Made by a program: the position numbers and the translations under genes. A stretch of 64,000 nt of DNA from JAHBXE01 sp044222195 (lineage in GTDB: Bacteria > Planctomycetota > Phycisphaerae > Phycisphaerales > UBA1924), in the NCBI GenBank assembly GCA_044222195.1, contig JBGANS010000003.1:1-64000 (forward strand), in the 5' to 3' direction. Below, piece by piece: positions 7,453 to 16,097 of this stretch. The notes beneath the pieces are model-generated. The model worked only from the letters and a program-made list of their open reading frames with translations, was not told where the DNA came from and did not search any database. Each line of letters begins with the position of its first letter. Position 1 is the first letter of the stretch.

Positions 7453-9681
7453 GTGAACCAATCGCCCCGACTTGCCGAGCTGTTCATCGCGGCGACCGCC
7501 CCCCGGGAGGAGGAGCGGGCGAGCGCGATGGCGGCGGCGCAGCGGGAGGGGATGGCGGAGGACCTGGAGCGGCTGCTGGCGGCGGACCGGAAGAACCACG
7601 ACGGGTTTCTCAGTGGGTCGATGATCGGGACTGGGGGGGATGGGCCCGCGCGGGTGGCGCTGGCGCCCGGGGCGGAGCTTGGCGGAGGGCGGGTGGTGGG
7701 GGTTCTGTCGCGTGGGGCGAGCGCGACGGTGTACCTGGCGGAGCAGGGCGTGACGAAGCGGCGCGTCGCGATCAAGGTGCTCCACGCGGAGAGCACGGGG
7801 GAGGTGCTGGTCCGGTTCGAGCAGGAGCGGCGGATCGTGGCGATGCTCCGGCATGAGAACATTGCGACGCTGCATGACGCGGGGGTGACGCCGGACGGCC
7901 ACGCGTACTTTGTGATGGAGTATGTCGACGGGCTGGCGATCACGGAGTACGCGGGGCGGGCCGGGCTGCCGATGCGGGAGCGGCTGGGCTTGTTTCTGCA
8001 GCTCTGCGAGGGTGTGGCGCACGCGCATCTGCACGGCGTCATCCACCGGGACCTCAAGCCGTCGAACATCCTGGTGACCGACGCAGGTGGGCGGCGGGTG
8101 GTCAAGGTGATCGACTTTGGCATCGCCAAACCCGTGTGGGCGGATTCGCGGACGCAGCAGGGGCAGGTGCTTGGGACGCTGGGGTATATGGCGCCGGAGC
8201 AGCTTGACGGCGACGGCGGGATCGCGGACACGCGATCGGACGGGTACTCGCTGGGCGCGGTGCTGTTCGAGCTGGCGACGGGCTCGCCGGCGTTTGCGGT
8301 GGGGGATGAGGGCCCGCTGACGCGCGTGGCGCGGGTGGCGTCGAGAGAGGGGCTGGCCGAGCGGACGGCGGGCCGGTTGCGCGGCGACCTTGGGCGCATC
8401 GTCGCTCGGGCGATGCAGCGCGATGTGGCGCGACGGTATCAGACGGTTCAGTCGCTTCGTGCGGACGTGGAGAGCTTTCTGGACGGGCGTGCGGTCAGCG
8501 TGCGGGCGGCCGACCCGATCTATGTGGTGGGGCGGCTGATCCGGCGGCACCGGGCGTGGTCGGTCGCGGCGGTTGTGCTGCTGATCCTTGCGGTCGGGGC
8601 GGTGGTGCGGTGGCAGCGAGCGGAGCGGGCGAAGTTTGACCTGGCGGTGTCGGTGCTGCAGAGTTGGTTCAACCACTCGCAGGCCCTGGCGAGGACCTTG
8701 GGCGAGCGCGCCAGAAGGGAGCCGCTGCTGGTCATGCTGGAAGAACAGTCCCGGGAGCTGCTCGGACAGGCTCCGAACAACGAAGGCGTGATGTCCCTGC
8801 GGGCGGACATCGCGGGTGAATGCGCTGATTACGAGCTGGAGCGTGGGAACATCGCGGAGGCTGCGCGGCGATTTGACGAGGCATATGGACTGCGGACGCG
8901 GCTGTGGCGCTCGGGCGACGTGGACCGGCGGGCGGATCTCTCGGTGGCGACGGTGTGGCTTGGTGATGCGGCCTCCGCCGCGGGGGACAGCGCCGGGGCG
9001 AGGCAGCGGTACGCGGAGGCGTTGCGGCTGGATGAGGGGCTGGCGGCGGACTTTCCGCGGTCGTCCCGGGCGTTGACGCTGCTGGGATGGAGCCTTGATC
9101 GGGTAGGAATGGGGGGCCTTTCGGGCGATGCGACGGCGTACTTTGAGCGGTGCGTGCGGACGTTTGAGGCGCTGAACGAAGTCGAGCAATCCGCGGATGC
9201 CAGCCGCGGGTTGAGCACGGCGTACCTACATCTGGCGTTTCAGAAGTGGGACCGGGGGGAGGCGGCGGCCGCGGCGGACTGCTTCGACCGGTCGATTGTG
9301 TGTGCGGATCGAGCGGTCGAACTTGGCCCGGATGACCGGCTGGCGCTGTGGCAGTCGGTGCGGGTGAGGCAAGGGCGGGCCGAGTTTGCATCGGGACGGG
9401 GGCCGGGCCTGCCCGGGGAGTTGGCGCCGGTGATTGACATGGCCGAGCGGCTGGTGGAGCGCGACCCCGAGGAGCTGGTGCTTCGAGACGCCCTGGCGGA
9501 GGCGCTGATGCAGGCGGCGTTGAGCGCCGAGCGGGCGGGGGTGGCCGAGACGGCGCGGGGGCTGTACGAGCGAGAGCTGGTGCACCGGAAGTTCACGCTG
9601 GCGCGACTGCCTCTGAATGCGGCCGTGCGGGAGTGCGCTGCGCGTACGGAGGCGGCACTCGATCGGGTGGGGAGCCGGTGA
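7453..9681 (+). CDS. Transmembrane serine/threonine protein kinase 1 with periplasmic repeat region
   Basis: The 742-residue protein has an N-terminal stretch of about 75 residues before the kinase domain. Visible motifs are VAIKVL (ATP lysine near 109), HRDLKPSN (near 198), DFG in VIDFGIAKP (near 221) and YMAPEQL. The glycine loop is degenerate: LSRGASATVYLA keeps only the middle glycine. One membrane helix lies at about 368-386 (SVAAVVLLILAVGAVV). The rest, rich in Ala, Arg and Glu helices, looks like TPR-type repeats and would be outside the cytoplasm. GTG 7453 has a GAGGGA site. It likely controls, or is controlled with, the sigma factor just upstream, as in planctomycete ECF/kinase pairs. 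Confidence 0.9.
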   Translation: MNQSPRLAELFIAATAPREEERASAMAAAQREGMAEDLERLLAADRKNHDGFLSGSMIGTGGDGPARVALAPGAELGGGRVVGVLSRGASATVYLAEQGVTKRRVAIKVLHAESTGEVLVRFEQERRIVAMLRHENIATLHDAGVTPDGHAYFVMEYVDGLAITEYAGRAGLPMRERLGLFLQLCEGVAHAHLHGVIHRDLKPSNILVTDAGGRRVVKVIDFGIAKPVWADSRTQQGQVLGTLGYMAPEQLDGDGGIADTRSDGYSLGAVLFELATGSPAFAVGDEGPLTRVARVASREGLAERTAGRLRGDLGRIVARAMQRDVARRYQTVQSLRADVESFLDGRAVSVRAADPIYVVGRLIRRHRAWSVAAVVLLILAVGAVVRWQRAERAKFDLAVSVLQSWFNHSQALARTLGERARREPLLVMLEEQSRELLGQAPNNEGVMSLRADIAGECADYELERGNIAEAARRFDEAYGLRTRLWRSGDVDRRADLSVATVWLGDAASAAGDSAGARQRYAEALRLDEGLAADFPRSSRALTLLGWSLDRVGMGGLSGDATAYFERCVRTFEALNEVEQSADASRGLSTAYLHLAFQKWDRGEAAAAADCFDRSIVCADRAVELGPDDRLALWQSVRVRQGRAEFASGRGPGLPGELAPVIDMAERLVERDPEELVLRDALAEALMQAALSAERAGVAETARGLYERELVHRKFTLARLPLNAAVRECAARTEAALDRVGSR

Positions 9682-9732
9682 CGTGTGGCGCGCGGGGGAG
9701 GGGCGCCGTGCGCCGGCCGGATTGAGCCTGCC

Positions 9733-12039
9733 TTAGGGCGAGGTCATGTATTCGAGAAAGGAACCGGCGCGGACGACGGTGGCGGTGGCGCCGCTGGTGT
9801 TCTGGGCCCACTGGAAGGCGAAGGTGCCGGCGTTGGCGCCGTTCTGCCAGACGATGTCGGCCTCGATGAATCCACCGGTGGTGCCGGCGCCGGTGATGGA
9901 TGTGGCGGGAGTGGCCGAGGTGTCCATGGCGTTGGTGGCGGTGGTGGAGCCGGGCGGGAAGTAGCGTCGGCGGATGCGGACGTAGGTGGGGGAGGCGGGG
10001 CCGCTGAGCGCGAACTGGAAGTCTTCGGTGGCGCCGGTGTCGAAGAAGACGACGAGGCGGATGGAGTAGACGGTGCTGGCGGCCATGGAGAAGGTGAGAG
10101 AGGAGTCATTCGAAAGTGTGGCGTCGGAGGAGATGGACTCGTCGGAGGATTTTTTGACGGTGGTCCATGATCCTGCGGCGCCGGTCGGGCCTGTCGCGCC
10201 GGCGGACCCGGCGGCGCCGGTGGGACCTGTTGGTCCGTCGGCACCTGTGGGCCCGGCGGCGCCGGCCGAACCCGCGGCGCCTGTCGGGCCTGTCGGTCCA
10301 TCGGCGCCCGTGGGGCCGGCGGCTCCGGTGGGGCCAGCGGCACCGGCCGAGCCCGCGGCGCCCGTTGGGCCTGTCGGTCCGTCTGCACCCGTGGGGCCGG
10401 CGGCGCCGGCGGCACCGGTGGGACCAGCGGCGCCGGTCGCTCCTGCCGCGCCTGTGGGGCCATCAGCGCCCGTGGCACCGGCCGCGCCCGTTGGGCCGGC
10501 GGCTCCCGTGGGTCCGGCGGCACCAGCGGCACCGGTCGGGCCATCGGCGCCTGTCGGTCCTGCCGCTCCGGTGGGTCCTGCCGCTCCGGTGGATCCAGCG
10601 GCGCCCGTTGGGCCGGCGGCACCCCCCGCGCCCGCAGCACCTGTGGCGCCATCCGCTCCGGTCGGACCTGTGGGACCTGTTGGGCCGTCTACTCCTGTGG
10701 GGCCACCGGCGCCGGTGAGGCCTGTAGGTCCTGTCGCACCGGCCGCGCCGGTAGGTCCGGCGGCGCCGGTGGGACCAGCGGCTCCGGTCGCTCCTGCGGC
10801 GCCAGTGGGTCCAGTGGCGCCGGCGGCCCCAGTTGGTCCGGCGCTGCCGGTCGGGCCGCTGGCTCCGGTTGGACCCGTGGGGCCGGGCGAGCCGGTGCCG
10901 ACCCAGGCGCCGCTGGAGTTGATGACTGTCGTTCCGTTGATGGCGATGGACCCGGCGACGTCGAGACGCTGCGCTGGAGAGGTGGTGCCGACGCCGACAT
11001 TGCCGGAGAAGTAGCCTCGACCCTGGAAGTAGCCCGCGAAGCCACCGGTGGAGGCGACCTGGCCGAAGACACCGACGCTGGATCCGGTCGGCGATGTTGC
11101 GATGCCGGTGATGCCGGCGCCGCTGGGGCTGAAGGTCAAGCCGCGCACGCCGGTGGTGGTGCCGAGGGATGCGCCGGCGATGCCAACGACGCCCACACCA
11201 TCGGGGCTGTAGCTGTGCCCTCGGACGCCCTCGGTTGAACCGGTGGCGGCGCTGGCGAGGCCGAAGACACCTATTCCGTTGGAACTCAGGCTCTGGCCTT
11301 GGGCACCGTAGTTGGGGCCGCTGGTGTGCGAAGCGAGGCCGTAGACGCCGCGGCCCTGTGAAGAGGAGCTGTAGAACGAACCGCCGTAGGAGATGGCGAC
11401 GAGGGAGCTTGTGGAACCGACGATGGCGCGGGTGTCGGTGGATGTGACCTGAAGGGGGAAGGCGGGCGCGGCGGTGCCGATGCCTACGTTGCCGCCGGTG
11501 AAGTAGATGTTTGGTCCGGCTGTCTGCCATTGGACGCCGTCGGTTCCTCCCGGACCGCCGCCGCGGGGGAGGAGAAGCTGGTCGAGGGCCGAGCCGGAGT
11601 CGTGGGCGTCTTGGAAGGTGAGAGAGGAGGCGCTGGGGGTGAGGCCGTTGTGAGAGGGCGTGGATTCGCGACGCGGGGTTGGGGCGGGCGTCGGTGGGGT
11701 TGGGGCGGCGCCGGGGAGTGAGGCCGAGGCGGGGATGAACTCTCGCAGGGGGAGGGTTTGGAAGTCACCCTTGCCGGCGGGTGTTCGCGTGGCGATTTCG
11801 ACCCATCGGCCGACGGCGGCTGAACCGAAGTCCACTTCTGCGGGGATGATGCCGGCGTGGCCGGCGGCGTTCCAGAGATAGAGCGCGGGGCCGATGGGTT
11901 CGCCACCGATGGGGAGCTCGAAGAGGCGGAAGGAGAGGTCGACGGAGGGCTGGGGGCTGGGGAGTCGAACGTCGAGACCGACGGGCTGGCCGAGGGCGGA
12001 CGACGCGATCGCGAGCGCGAGAAGGGGCACAAGCCGCAT
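9733..12039 (-). CDS. Secreted collagen-like (Gly-Pro-Thr) repeat protein with fibre-like N-terminal region
   Basis: The 768-residue protein has a signal peptide (LALAIASSALGQ). Residues 20-110 look like a beta-rich head, followed by a Pro/Thr linker. NIYFTGGNVGIGT starts a region of repeated VFG(L/Q)AS, VRG.(T/S)SP(S/D)G and GVFGQVAS units resembling bacterial tail-fibre or surface-fibre proteins. About residues 381-622 are uninterrupted Gly-X-Y triplets, mostly GPT, GAA and GPA type. The last 145 residues form a beta-rich C-terminal domain ending AGSFLEYMTSP, in the place taken by the BclA-like head in exosporium collagens. ATG 12039 has GGAG 7 bases upstream. It lacks the dockerin-like tail and is convergent with kinase 1. 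Confidence 0.85.
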   Translation of the reverse strand: MRLVPLLALAIASSALGQPVGLDVRLPSPQPSVDLSFRLFELPIGGEPIGPALYLWNAAGHAGIIPAEVDFGSAAVGRWVEIATRTPAGKGDFQTLPLREFIPASASLPGAAPTPPTPAPTPRRESTPSHNGLTPSASSLTFQDAHDSGSALDQLLLPRGGGPGGTDGVQWQTAGPNIYFTGGNVGIGTAAPAFPLQVTSTDTRAIVGSTSSLVAISYGGSFYSSSSQGRGVYGLASHTSGPNYGAQGQSLSSNGIGVFGLASAATGSTEGVRGHSYSPDGVGVVGIAGASLGTTTGVRGLTFSPSGAGITGIATSPTGSSVGVFGQVASTGGFAGYFQGRGYFSGNVGVGTTSPAQRLDVAGSIAINGTTVINSSGAWVGTGSPGPTGPTGASGPTGSAGPTGAAGATGPTGAAGATGAAGPTGAAGPTGAAGATGPTGLTGAGGPTGVDGPTGPTGPTGADGATGAAGAGGAAGPTGAAGSTGAAGPTGAAGPTGADGPTGAAGAAGPTGAAGPTGAAGATGADGPTGAAGATGAAGPTGAAGAAGPTGADGPTGPTGAAGSAGAAGPTGAAGPTGADGPTGPTGAAGSAGAAGPTGADGPTGPTGAAGSAGATGPTGAAGSWTTVKKSSDESISSDATLSNDSSLTFSMAASTVYSIRLVVFFDTGATEDFQFALSGPASPTYVRIRRRYFPPGSTTATNAMDTSATPATSITGAGTTGGFIEADIVWQNGANAGTFAFQWAQNTSGATATVVRAGSFLEYMTSP
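10172..10893. repeat. Gly-X-Y coding tandem repeat (9-bp and 18-bp periodicity)
   Basis: About 720 bases alternate between GGCGCCGGTGGG, GGACCTGTTGG and related phrases, coding about 80 Gly-X-Y triplets on the minus strand. Longer blocks (a 45-54 bp unit containing GGCCTGTCGGTCC and GCCGGCCGAACCCG-like phrases) recur several times, as expected for a variable-length repeat that changes by recombination. Confidence 0.85.
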
Positions 12040-12232
12040 GGGTTCGCTCCGGTGGGAGCGCGGGGCGGAGCCGCCGCGCCGAGAGACCTCTTCCTCCCCG
12101 GGCGCACCGAGCCCGGCGCGGGAAGGATCGTCCTCGCGGCGGCGGGTGCATCACATAAGAAGGTGAAGGCGAGTGGAGCGCAAGAGTTGCGAGCGAATCA
12201 GGAGCGGCGTGTCGTCAAAGGTGTGAGGGGAG

Positions 12233-14338
12233 TTACGGACATCCGGCGGCGAAGGCATCGATGAAGCACTGGAAGTCGTTGGCGGTGAGCTGCGGATTGC
12301 CAACAGAACCGTCGCAGTTGGCGTAGGGCTGGCCCGCGGCGAAGGCGTTGATAAAGCACTGGAAGTCGTTGGCGGTGAGGAGCGGGTTGCCGCTGGAACC
12401 GTCACAGTTGGCGTAGCAGGTCTGGGCGACGCTGAACGACAGACGCATGTCGTACTCGATGCCCACGCCATTGGTGAGGATGGCCTGCGGTCCAACCAGT
12501 GGATTTGCGGCCGCGTTGAGTCCGCCAGAACCCAGACGGGAGCCCAGTGGCCAGACGGCCGACAGGCCGGAGTCTCGGTAGAACTCGACGGATTCGGTGT
12601 TCCAACCGACGCCGACGAGGTAAACCTTGTTGGGGTTGAGGATGGCGTTGAGGCGGCCGGAGCTGTACCACCCCACCACGCTGGCGATGAAGGGGGCGGA
12701 TCGGGTGAAGATGGGGGTGAACGGCCCGGCGGTGGTGTTGGCCTCGAGCACGTAGAAGTACAGCGTGGCGCCACCGACCGGGGGCCTGAGCCGCATGACG
12801 ATCCGGTCGAGGACCTGCGAATCGTTGACGGTGATCAGGTTGCCTCGGACGGCGTTGGAGAAGGTAAAGGCGGTCACTTCATTGCCGAAGTGGAACTCGT
12901 CGGATCCCACCACCATGGCCATACGGCCCGGGTTGGCGGAGGTGGCCCAGGCGCCGGCGTCGCCGACGCGAAACGCGGAGGTTCCCGAGTTGGTGGCCGA
13001 GACCCAGGACCAGGTCTTTCCCGCGGTGTTGCCGAGGGGGCTGATCCAATACTTGACGCCGGGGTCGGCGACGAAGGGAGCAAAGAGAGAGACGCGATAC
13101 TCGTACACACGGCGCGGCACGGAGGGGGCGGACGTGTTGTCAACGCCGGTGTCGCGGAACGTGAGCACCTGTCCGGTGCTGGTGCCGACCAGGGTTCCGG
13201 GCTGGCCGGCGTTGTCGGCGAAGAACCGGACGGTCATGTCCTGGAGGGCGGGCGGCGGCTCGGAAGTACCAGACCCGTTGGTGTAGACCGCCCACAGCCT
13301 GAGGTCGGTGACGATGCCGCCCTGCGCGAGGGTGAAGTCGTCGGCCCATTGCTGATCGCTGAACGCGCTGATGCCGGGCATGTTCGAGTTGCGATACCCG
13401 CCGGTGGGATTGAACGGGGTCTGGGAGGCGAGGGTGTGCCAGAGGTTCTGCTTGCTGGCCATGGACAGGGCGTTCACCATGACCATGCGGCCGTCGGAGG
13501 CGGGGTCCCAGCCGGTGCCGGGGAGGCAGAAGAAGTTGAGGTCGACGCGGCCGCCGTTGAGGTCGTCCCGGTGCGCGATCAGTGTTTCGCTGGTGCTCCA
13601 GTTCGCGGCGACGACCGCGTTGGGCAGGGGCAGCGCGGGGGTTCTGAACCCGGAGGTGCCGGCGTTGAACAGATTGACCCCGTCGACCAGTTCGCTCGAT
13701 TGCAGCGCGATATTCAGGGTGGCCGCACCGGTGGTGGAGGCGCCGACGGATTGCGCGATGCAGTAGTAGTTGTCGGTGAGGAAGCGGCCGCCGATGGTTC
13801 GGGTGGCGATGCTGGCGCGGATTGCGAACATGGTGAGGACGCAGCCGCCTCCGCTGTCGATGTAGGTGGCGAGGTTGTCGCCGAGCGTGACGTTGCTCAA
13901 CGGGGTGCTGTTGGTCCAGACCATCACGACGTCGAAGGCGGACATTTCGGCCGCGGTCGGTGTGACGGCGGTGGTCAGGATGGAGGTGACGCTGTTGACG
14001 CGGGGGTCGGCGATGATGACGTTGGAGACGGCGGTGGCGTTGGCGGCGGTGTCGGCGGCGAGGAGCGCGACGTCGAGCGAGGCGCCAAAGTCGGTGCCGT
14101 TGCTTGCGAAGAGGACGGACTCGGTGGGCGTGGGGATCCACTCGCCGGTCTCGCCGATTTCCCCGGGGTTGGTGTAGACGGCCCGGGCCCTCATCGAGTT
14201 GATGGCGGCCTCGATCCGCGATTGCTGAGGAGGAACAGGCTTTCCCTTTCCATCAAGGTCTCTGCGTGCGACCTGGCCAAAGCACAGAACAGGGGCAACC
14301 AAGGCGGCGGCCACTACGGCAAAGCGGACGAGTCGCAT
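12233..14338 (-). CDS. Large secreted protein with tandem dockerin-like tail, function unknown
   Basis: The 701-residue protein has a signal peptide ending near residue 22 (VAPVLCFGQ). Residues about 60-270 look like a flavodoxin/ThuA-like Rossmann fold (VLFASNGTDFGASLDVALL, then FDVVMVWTNSTPL and YIDSGGGCVLTMFA), as in proteins that hold an N-terminal class I glutamine-amidotransferase-like domain. Residues about 350-630 are two beta-sandwich modules of the kind predicted to bind carbohydrate or cap choice-of-anchor proteins. Residues 641-701 are the dockerin-like pair ending FAAGCP. ATG 14338 has GGAGA 7 bases upstream. A promoter is predicted about 50 bases upstream. Confidence 0.8.
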   Translation of the reverse strand: MRLVRFAVVAAALVAPVLCFGQVARRDLDGKGKPVPPQQSRIEAAINSMRARAVYTNPGEIGETGEWIPTPTESVLFASNGTDFGASLDVALLAADTAANATAVSNVIIADPRVNSVTSILTTAVTPTAAEMSAFDVVMVWTNSTPLSNVTLGDNLATYIDSGGGCVLTMFAIRASIATRTIGGRFLTDNYYCIAQSVGASTTGAATLNIALQSSELVDGVNLFNAGTSGFRTPALPLPNAVVAANWSTSETLIAHRDDLNGGRVDLNFFCLPGTGWDPASDGRMVMVNALSMASKQNLWHTLASQTPFNPTGGYRNSNMPGISAFSDQQWADDFTLAQGGIVTDLRLWAVYTNGSGTSEPPPALQDMTVRFFADNAGQPGTLVGTSTGQVLTFRDTGVDNTSAPSVPRRVYEYRVSLFAPFVADPGVKYWISPLGNTAGKTWSWVSATNSGTSAFRVGDAGAWATSANPGRMAMVVGSDEFHFGNEVTAFTFSNAVRGNLITVNDSQVLDRIVMRLRPPVGGATLYFYVLEANTTAGPFTPIFTRSAPFIASVVGWYSSGRLNAILNPNKVYLVGVGWNTESVEFYRDSGLSAVWPLGSRLGSGGLNAAANPLVGPQAILTNGVGIEYDMRLSFSVAQTCYANCDGSSGNPLLTANDFQCFINAFAAGQPYANCDGSVGNPQLTANDFQCFIDAFAAGCP

Positions 14339-14363
14339 GTTGGAGTCTCCTCTGGTGTATGGT

Positions 14364-14381
14364 CGTTCGCCGATGCGAACG
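14364..14381. promoter_or_regulatory. Palindrome in the leader of the 12233-14338 gene
   Basis: CGTTCGC-CGAT-GCGAACG is a perfect inverted repeat with 7-base arms between the predicted promoter (14391-14418) and the ATG at 14338. It could be an operator or an mRNA hairpin. It is not one of the dispersed repeats seen elsewhere in the window. Confidence 0.4.
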
Positions 14382-14390
14382 CCCGTGGCC

Positions 14391-14418
14391 AGTCTACATC
14401 TTTGAAGCCGTTTCGCAA
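14391..14418 (-). promoter_or_regulatory. Putative promoter of the 12233-14338 gene
   Basis: Reading the minus strand, TTGCGA (14418-14413), a 16-base spacer and TAGACT (14396-14391) form a plausible housekeeping-type promoter. It would give a leader of roughly 45 bases that includes the GGAGA ribosome binding site. Confidence 0.45.
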
Positions 14419-14585
14419 TGAGCGACCCACGAGCGGAGCGGTAGAGCAGTCCGAGGAGCCGTCGCTGGGGTGGCGACGACGCACACTCGGGAGAGACACA
14501 GGGCCGTGTTCTGAGAACTATTCCGCGTCGTGTGGTGTCGGGCGCAGAACGGAGAGGAATCTGGAAGTGAGGTGCCCACAGGCCT

Positions 14586-15017
14586 TTAGGTGCATCCGGC
14601 GGCGTAGGTGTTGATGAAGCACTGGAAGTCGTTGGCGGTGAGGGCGGGGTTGCCGGTGGAGCCGTCGCAGTTGGCGTAGGGGGAGCCGGCGGCGTAGGCG
14701 TTGATGAAGCACTGGAAGTCGTTGGCGGTGAGGCGTGGAGCGCCGGTGGAGCCGTCGCAGTTGGGGTAGCAGCCGGGGGGCGAGACCGCGCTGTCGGTAT
14801 TCCAGAATCCGCCCTGGCACTCGAAGGAACCGGCGGTGAGGACGCCGGCGTCGGGCTGGCCGATGGCGCCGCCGAGCTGGAAAGATCCGGCGGAGAGGTC
14901 GGCGGCACCGCCGGAGTCGATGGAGGACCAATCGATGGCGAAGGGCTGGGCGGAGCAGAGGGAGCCCGCCGCGGCGAGGGAGACGATCGACACGGATATG
15001 TGTTGGACGGGTTTCAC
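14586..15017 (-). CDS. Small secreted protein with tandem dockerin-like tail
   Basis: The 143-residue protein has a signal peptide (ending SLCSAQ) and a short central domain of about 55 residues (IDWSSIDSGGAAD...FQLGGAIGQPDAG...FECQGGFWN). This pattern is common in planctomycete and delta-proteobacterial secreted proteins of unknown function. Residues 82-143 are the dockerin-like pair, with CYPNCDGS in the first unit and a final AAGCT. The start is a GTG at 15017 with AGGA 7 bases upstream. It lies 25 bases downstream of the matrixin-like gene and is probably cotranscribed with it. Confidence 0.8.
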   Translation of the reverse strand: MKPVQHISVSIVSLAAAGSLCSAQPFAIDWSSIDSGGAADLSAGSFQLGGAIGQPDAGVLTAGSFECQGGFWNTDSAVSPPGCYPNCDGSTGAPRLTANDFQCFINAYAAGSPYANCDGSTGNPALTANDFQCFINTYAAGCT

Positions 15018-15042
15018 GGGAGGTTCCTGTGTGAGGGCGACT

Positions 15043-16053
15043 TCAGGGCGCGACGATGAGCGAGCCGCCGCGGGCGGCCATCCACGTTTTTGAACCGGAG
15101 ACCAAGGAGTTGACGGGGACGTGGTGGGTGGTGGGGGCGAAGAGGAGGAGGGGGGCGGCGTTGGCCTGGGCGACGGTCTGGAAGGGCTGGTTGACGGTGC
15201 CGGTGAGGAGGCTGCCTGGAGAGACGGGGTCGATGAAGGACATGGGGATGCGGTAGTCGAAGGCGCGGGCGACGAGGGCGGCGGAGGGATAGAGGGAGAT
15301 GGGGCGGCGCGTGGAGGTTCCGACGCCGGAGTTCATGATGTCGTTGGCGTGGATGGTGGAGTCGGTGTGGAAGCCGACACCGGTGGTGGTGTCGGTGGCG
15401 ATGTTGAGGCGGGGGCCGTCGAAGATGGCGCCGCTCATCCAGAGGTTGATGCGTGAGGTCTGGGTGAAGCCGACGGCGTGGCCGAGCTCGTGCCGGGCGA
15501 CGGTGAGCATGTCGTAGTTGGCGGGCGGGGTGGGCCCGACAAACTCGGAATCGTCGGCGGGTGTGGGATCGATGAAGAAGGAGTACCGCGTGTTGAACGA
15601 CATGGTGGCGCCGTTGAGGTTGCCTGAGGCGAGGAAGTAGCTGACGGTGGTCAGGGCGAGGAGCGAGGATGAGGGATCGAAGTCGAAGGCGGCGATGGTG
15701 ATGGGGTAGGGATTGGGGATGCGGTCGGAGGTGTCGAGCACGATGCCGCGCCATTCGTCGAGGGCGAACTGGATGACCGCGCGCTGGGCGGGGGTGATGC
15801 TGGGGTCCCAGGTGACATTCCAGACGAGCTGTCCGGCGTCGGTGGGGCGTTGGGGTCCGCGGCCGGGGATGGGGTCCATGATGACCTGGCACTGCTGCAC
15901 GGGCGGCGGGGGATTGGCCGGTGTCGCATCGACGGGGACCGGGGCGAGCATTCCGGTGAAGGGACGCGGCTTGACCTCGGCGGGCTGTGCCGCGGCGTGA
16001 GAGGCGCCGACAACCAGGAGGGCGAGTGGAAGGCCAAGGGAGGAGGGATTCAT
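15043..16053 (-). CDS. Secreted matrixin-like zinc metallopeptidase homologue
   Basis: The 336-residue protein has a signal peptide ending near residue 23 (GASHAAAQ), a helper region with a TWDPSITPAQRAVIQFALDE-type helix, and the zinc motif HELGHAVGFTQ starting at residue 188. This is the metzincin pattern HExxHxxGxx(H/D), but the third position is Gln. A Met-turn-like DIMNSG follows about 45 residues later. The fold is convincing; activity is uncertain because of the Gln. It has no dockerin-like tail and ends GSLIVAP, while the next gene on the strand encodes a small dockerin protein that might serve as its partner (inference). ATG 16053 has only a weak GGA site. Confidence 0.8.
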   Translation of the reverse strand: MNPSSLGLPLALLVVGASHAAAQPAEVKPRPFTGMLAPVPVDATPANPPPPVQQCQVIMDPIPGRGPQRPTDAGQLVWNVTWDPSITPAQRAVIQFALDEWRGIVLDTSDRIPNPYPITIAAFDFDPSSSLLALTTVSYFLASGNLNGATMSFNTRYSFFIDPTPADDSEFVGPTPPANYDMLTVARHELGHAVGFTQTSRINLWMSGAIFDGPRLNIATDTTTGVGFHTDSTIHANDIMNSGVGTSTRRPISLYPSAALVARAFDYRIPMSFIDPVSPGSLLTGTVNQPFQTVAQANAAPLLLFAPTTHHVPVNSLVSGSKTWMAARGGSLIVAP

Positions 16054-16097
16054 GGTGGTGATCCGTCGGGAGGTGGGTGGAGTACGAGTCAGGAGTG

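Noticed and set aside
10172..10893. CRISPR-like regular repeat
   Set aside because: The periodic DNA is a coding Gly-X-Y repeat in an open frame; no unique spacers of constant length are present.
14339..14908. N-terminal extension of the 12233-14338 protein to 14908
   Set aside because: It would overlap the dockerin gene at 14586; the start at 14338 has a ribosome binding site, a signal peptide and an upstream promoter.
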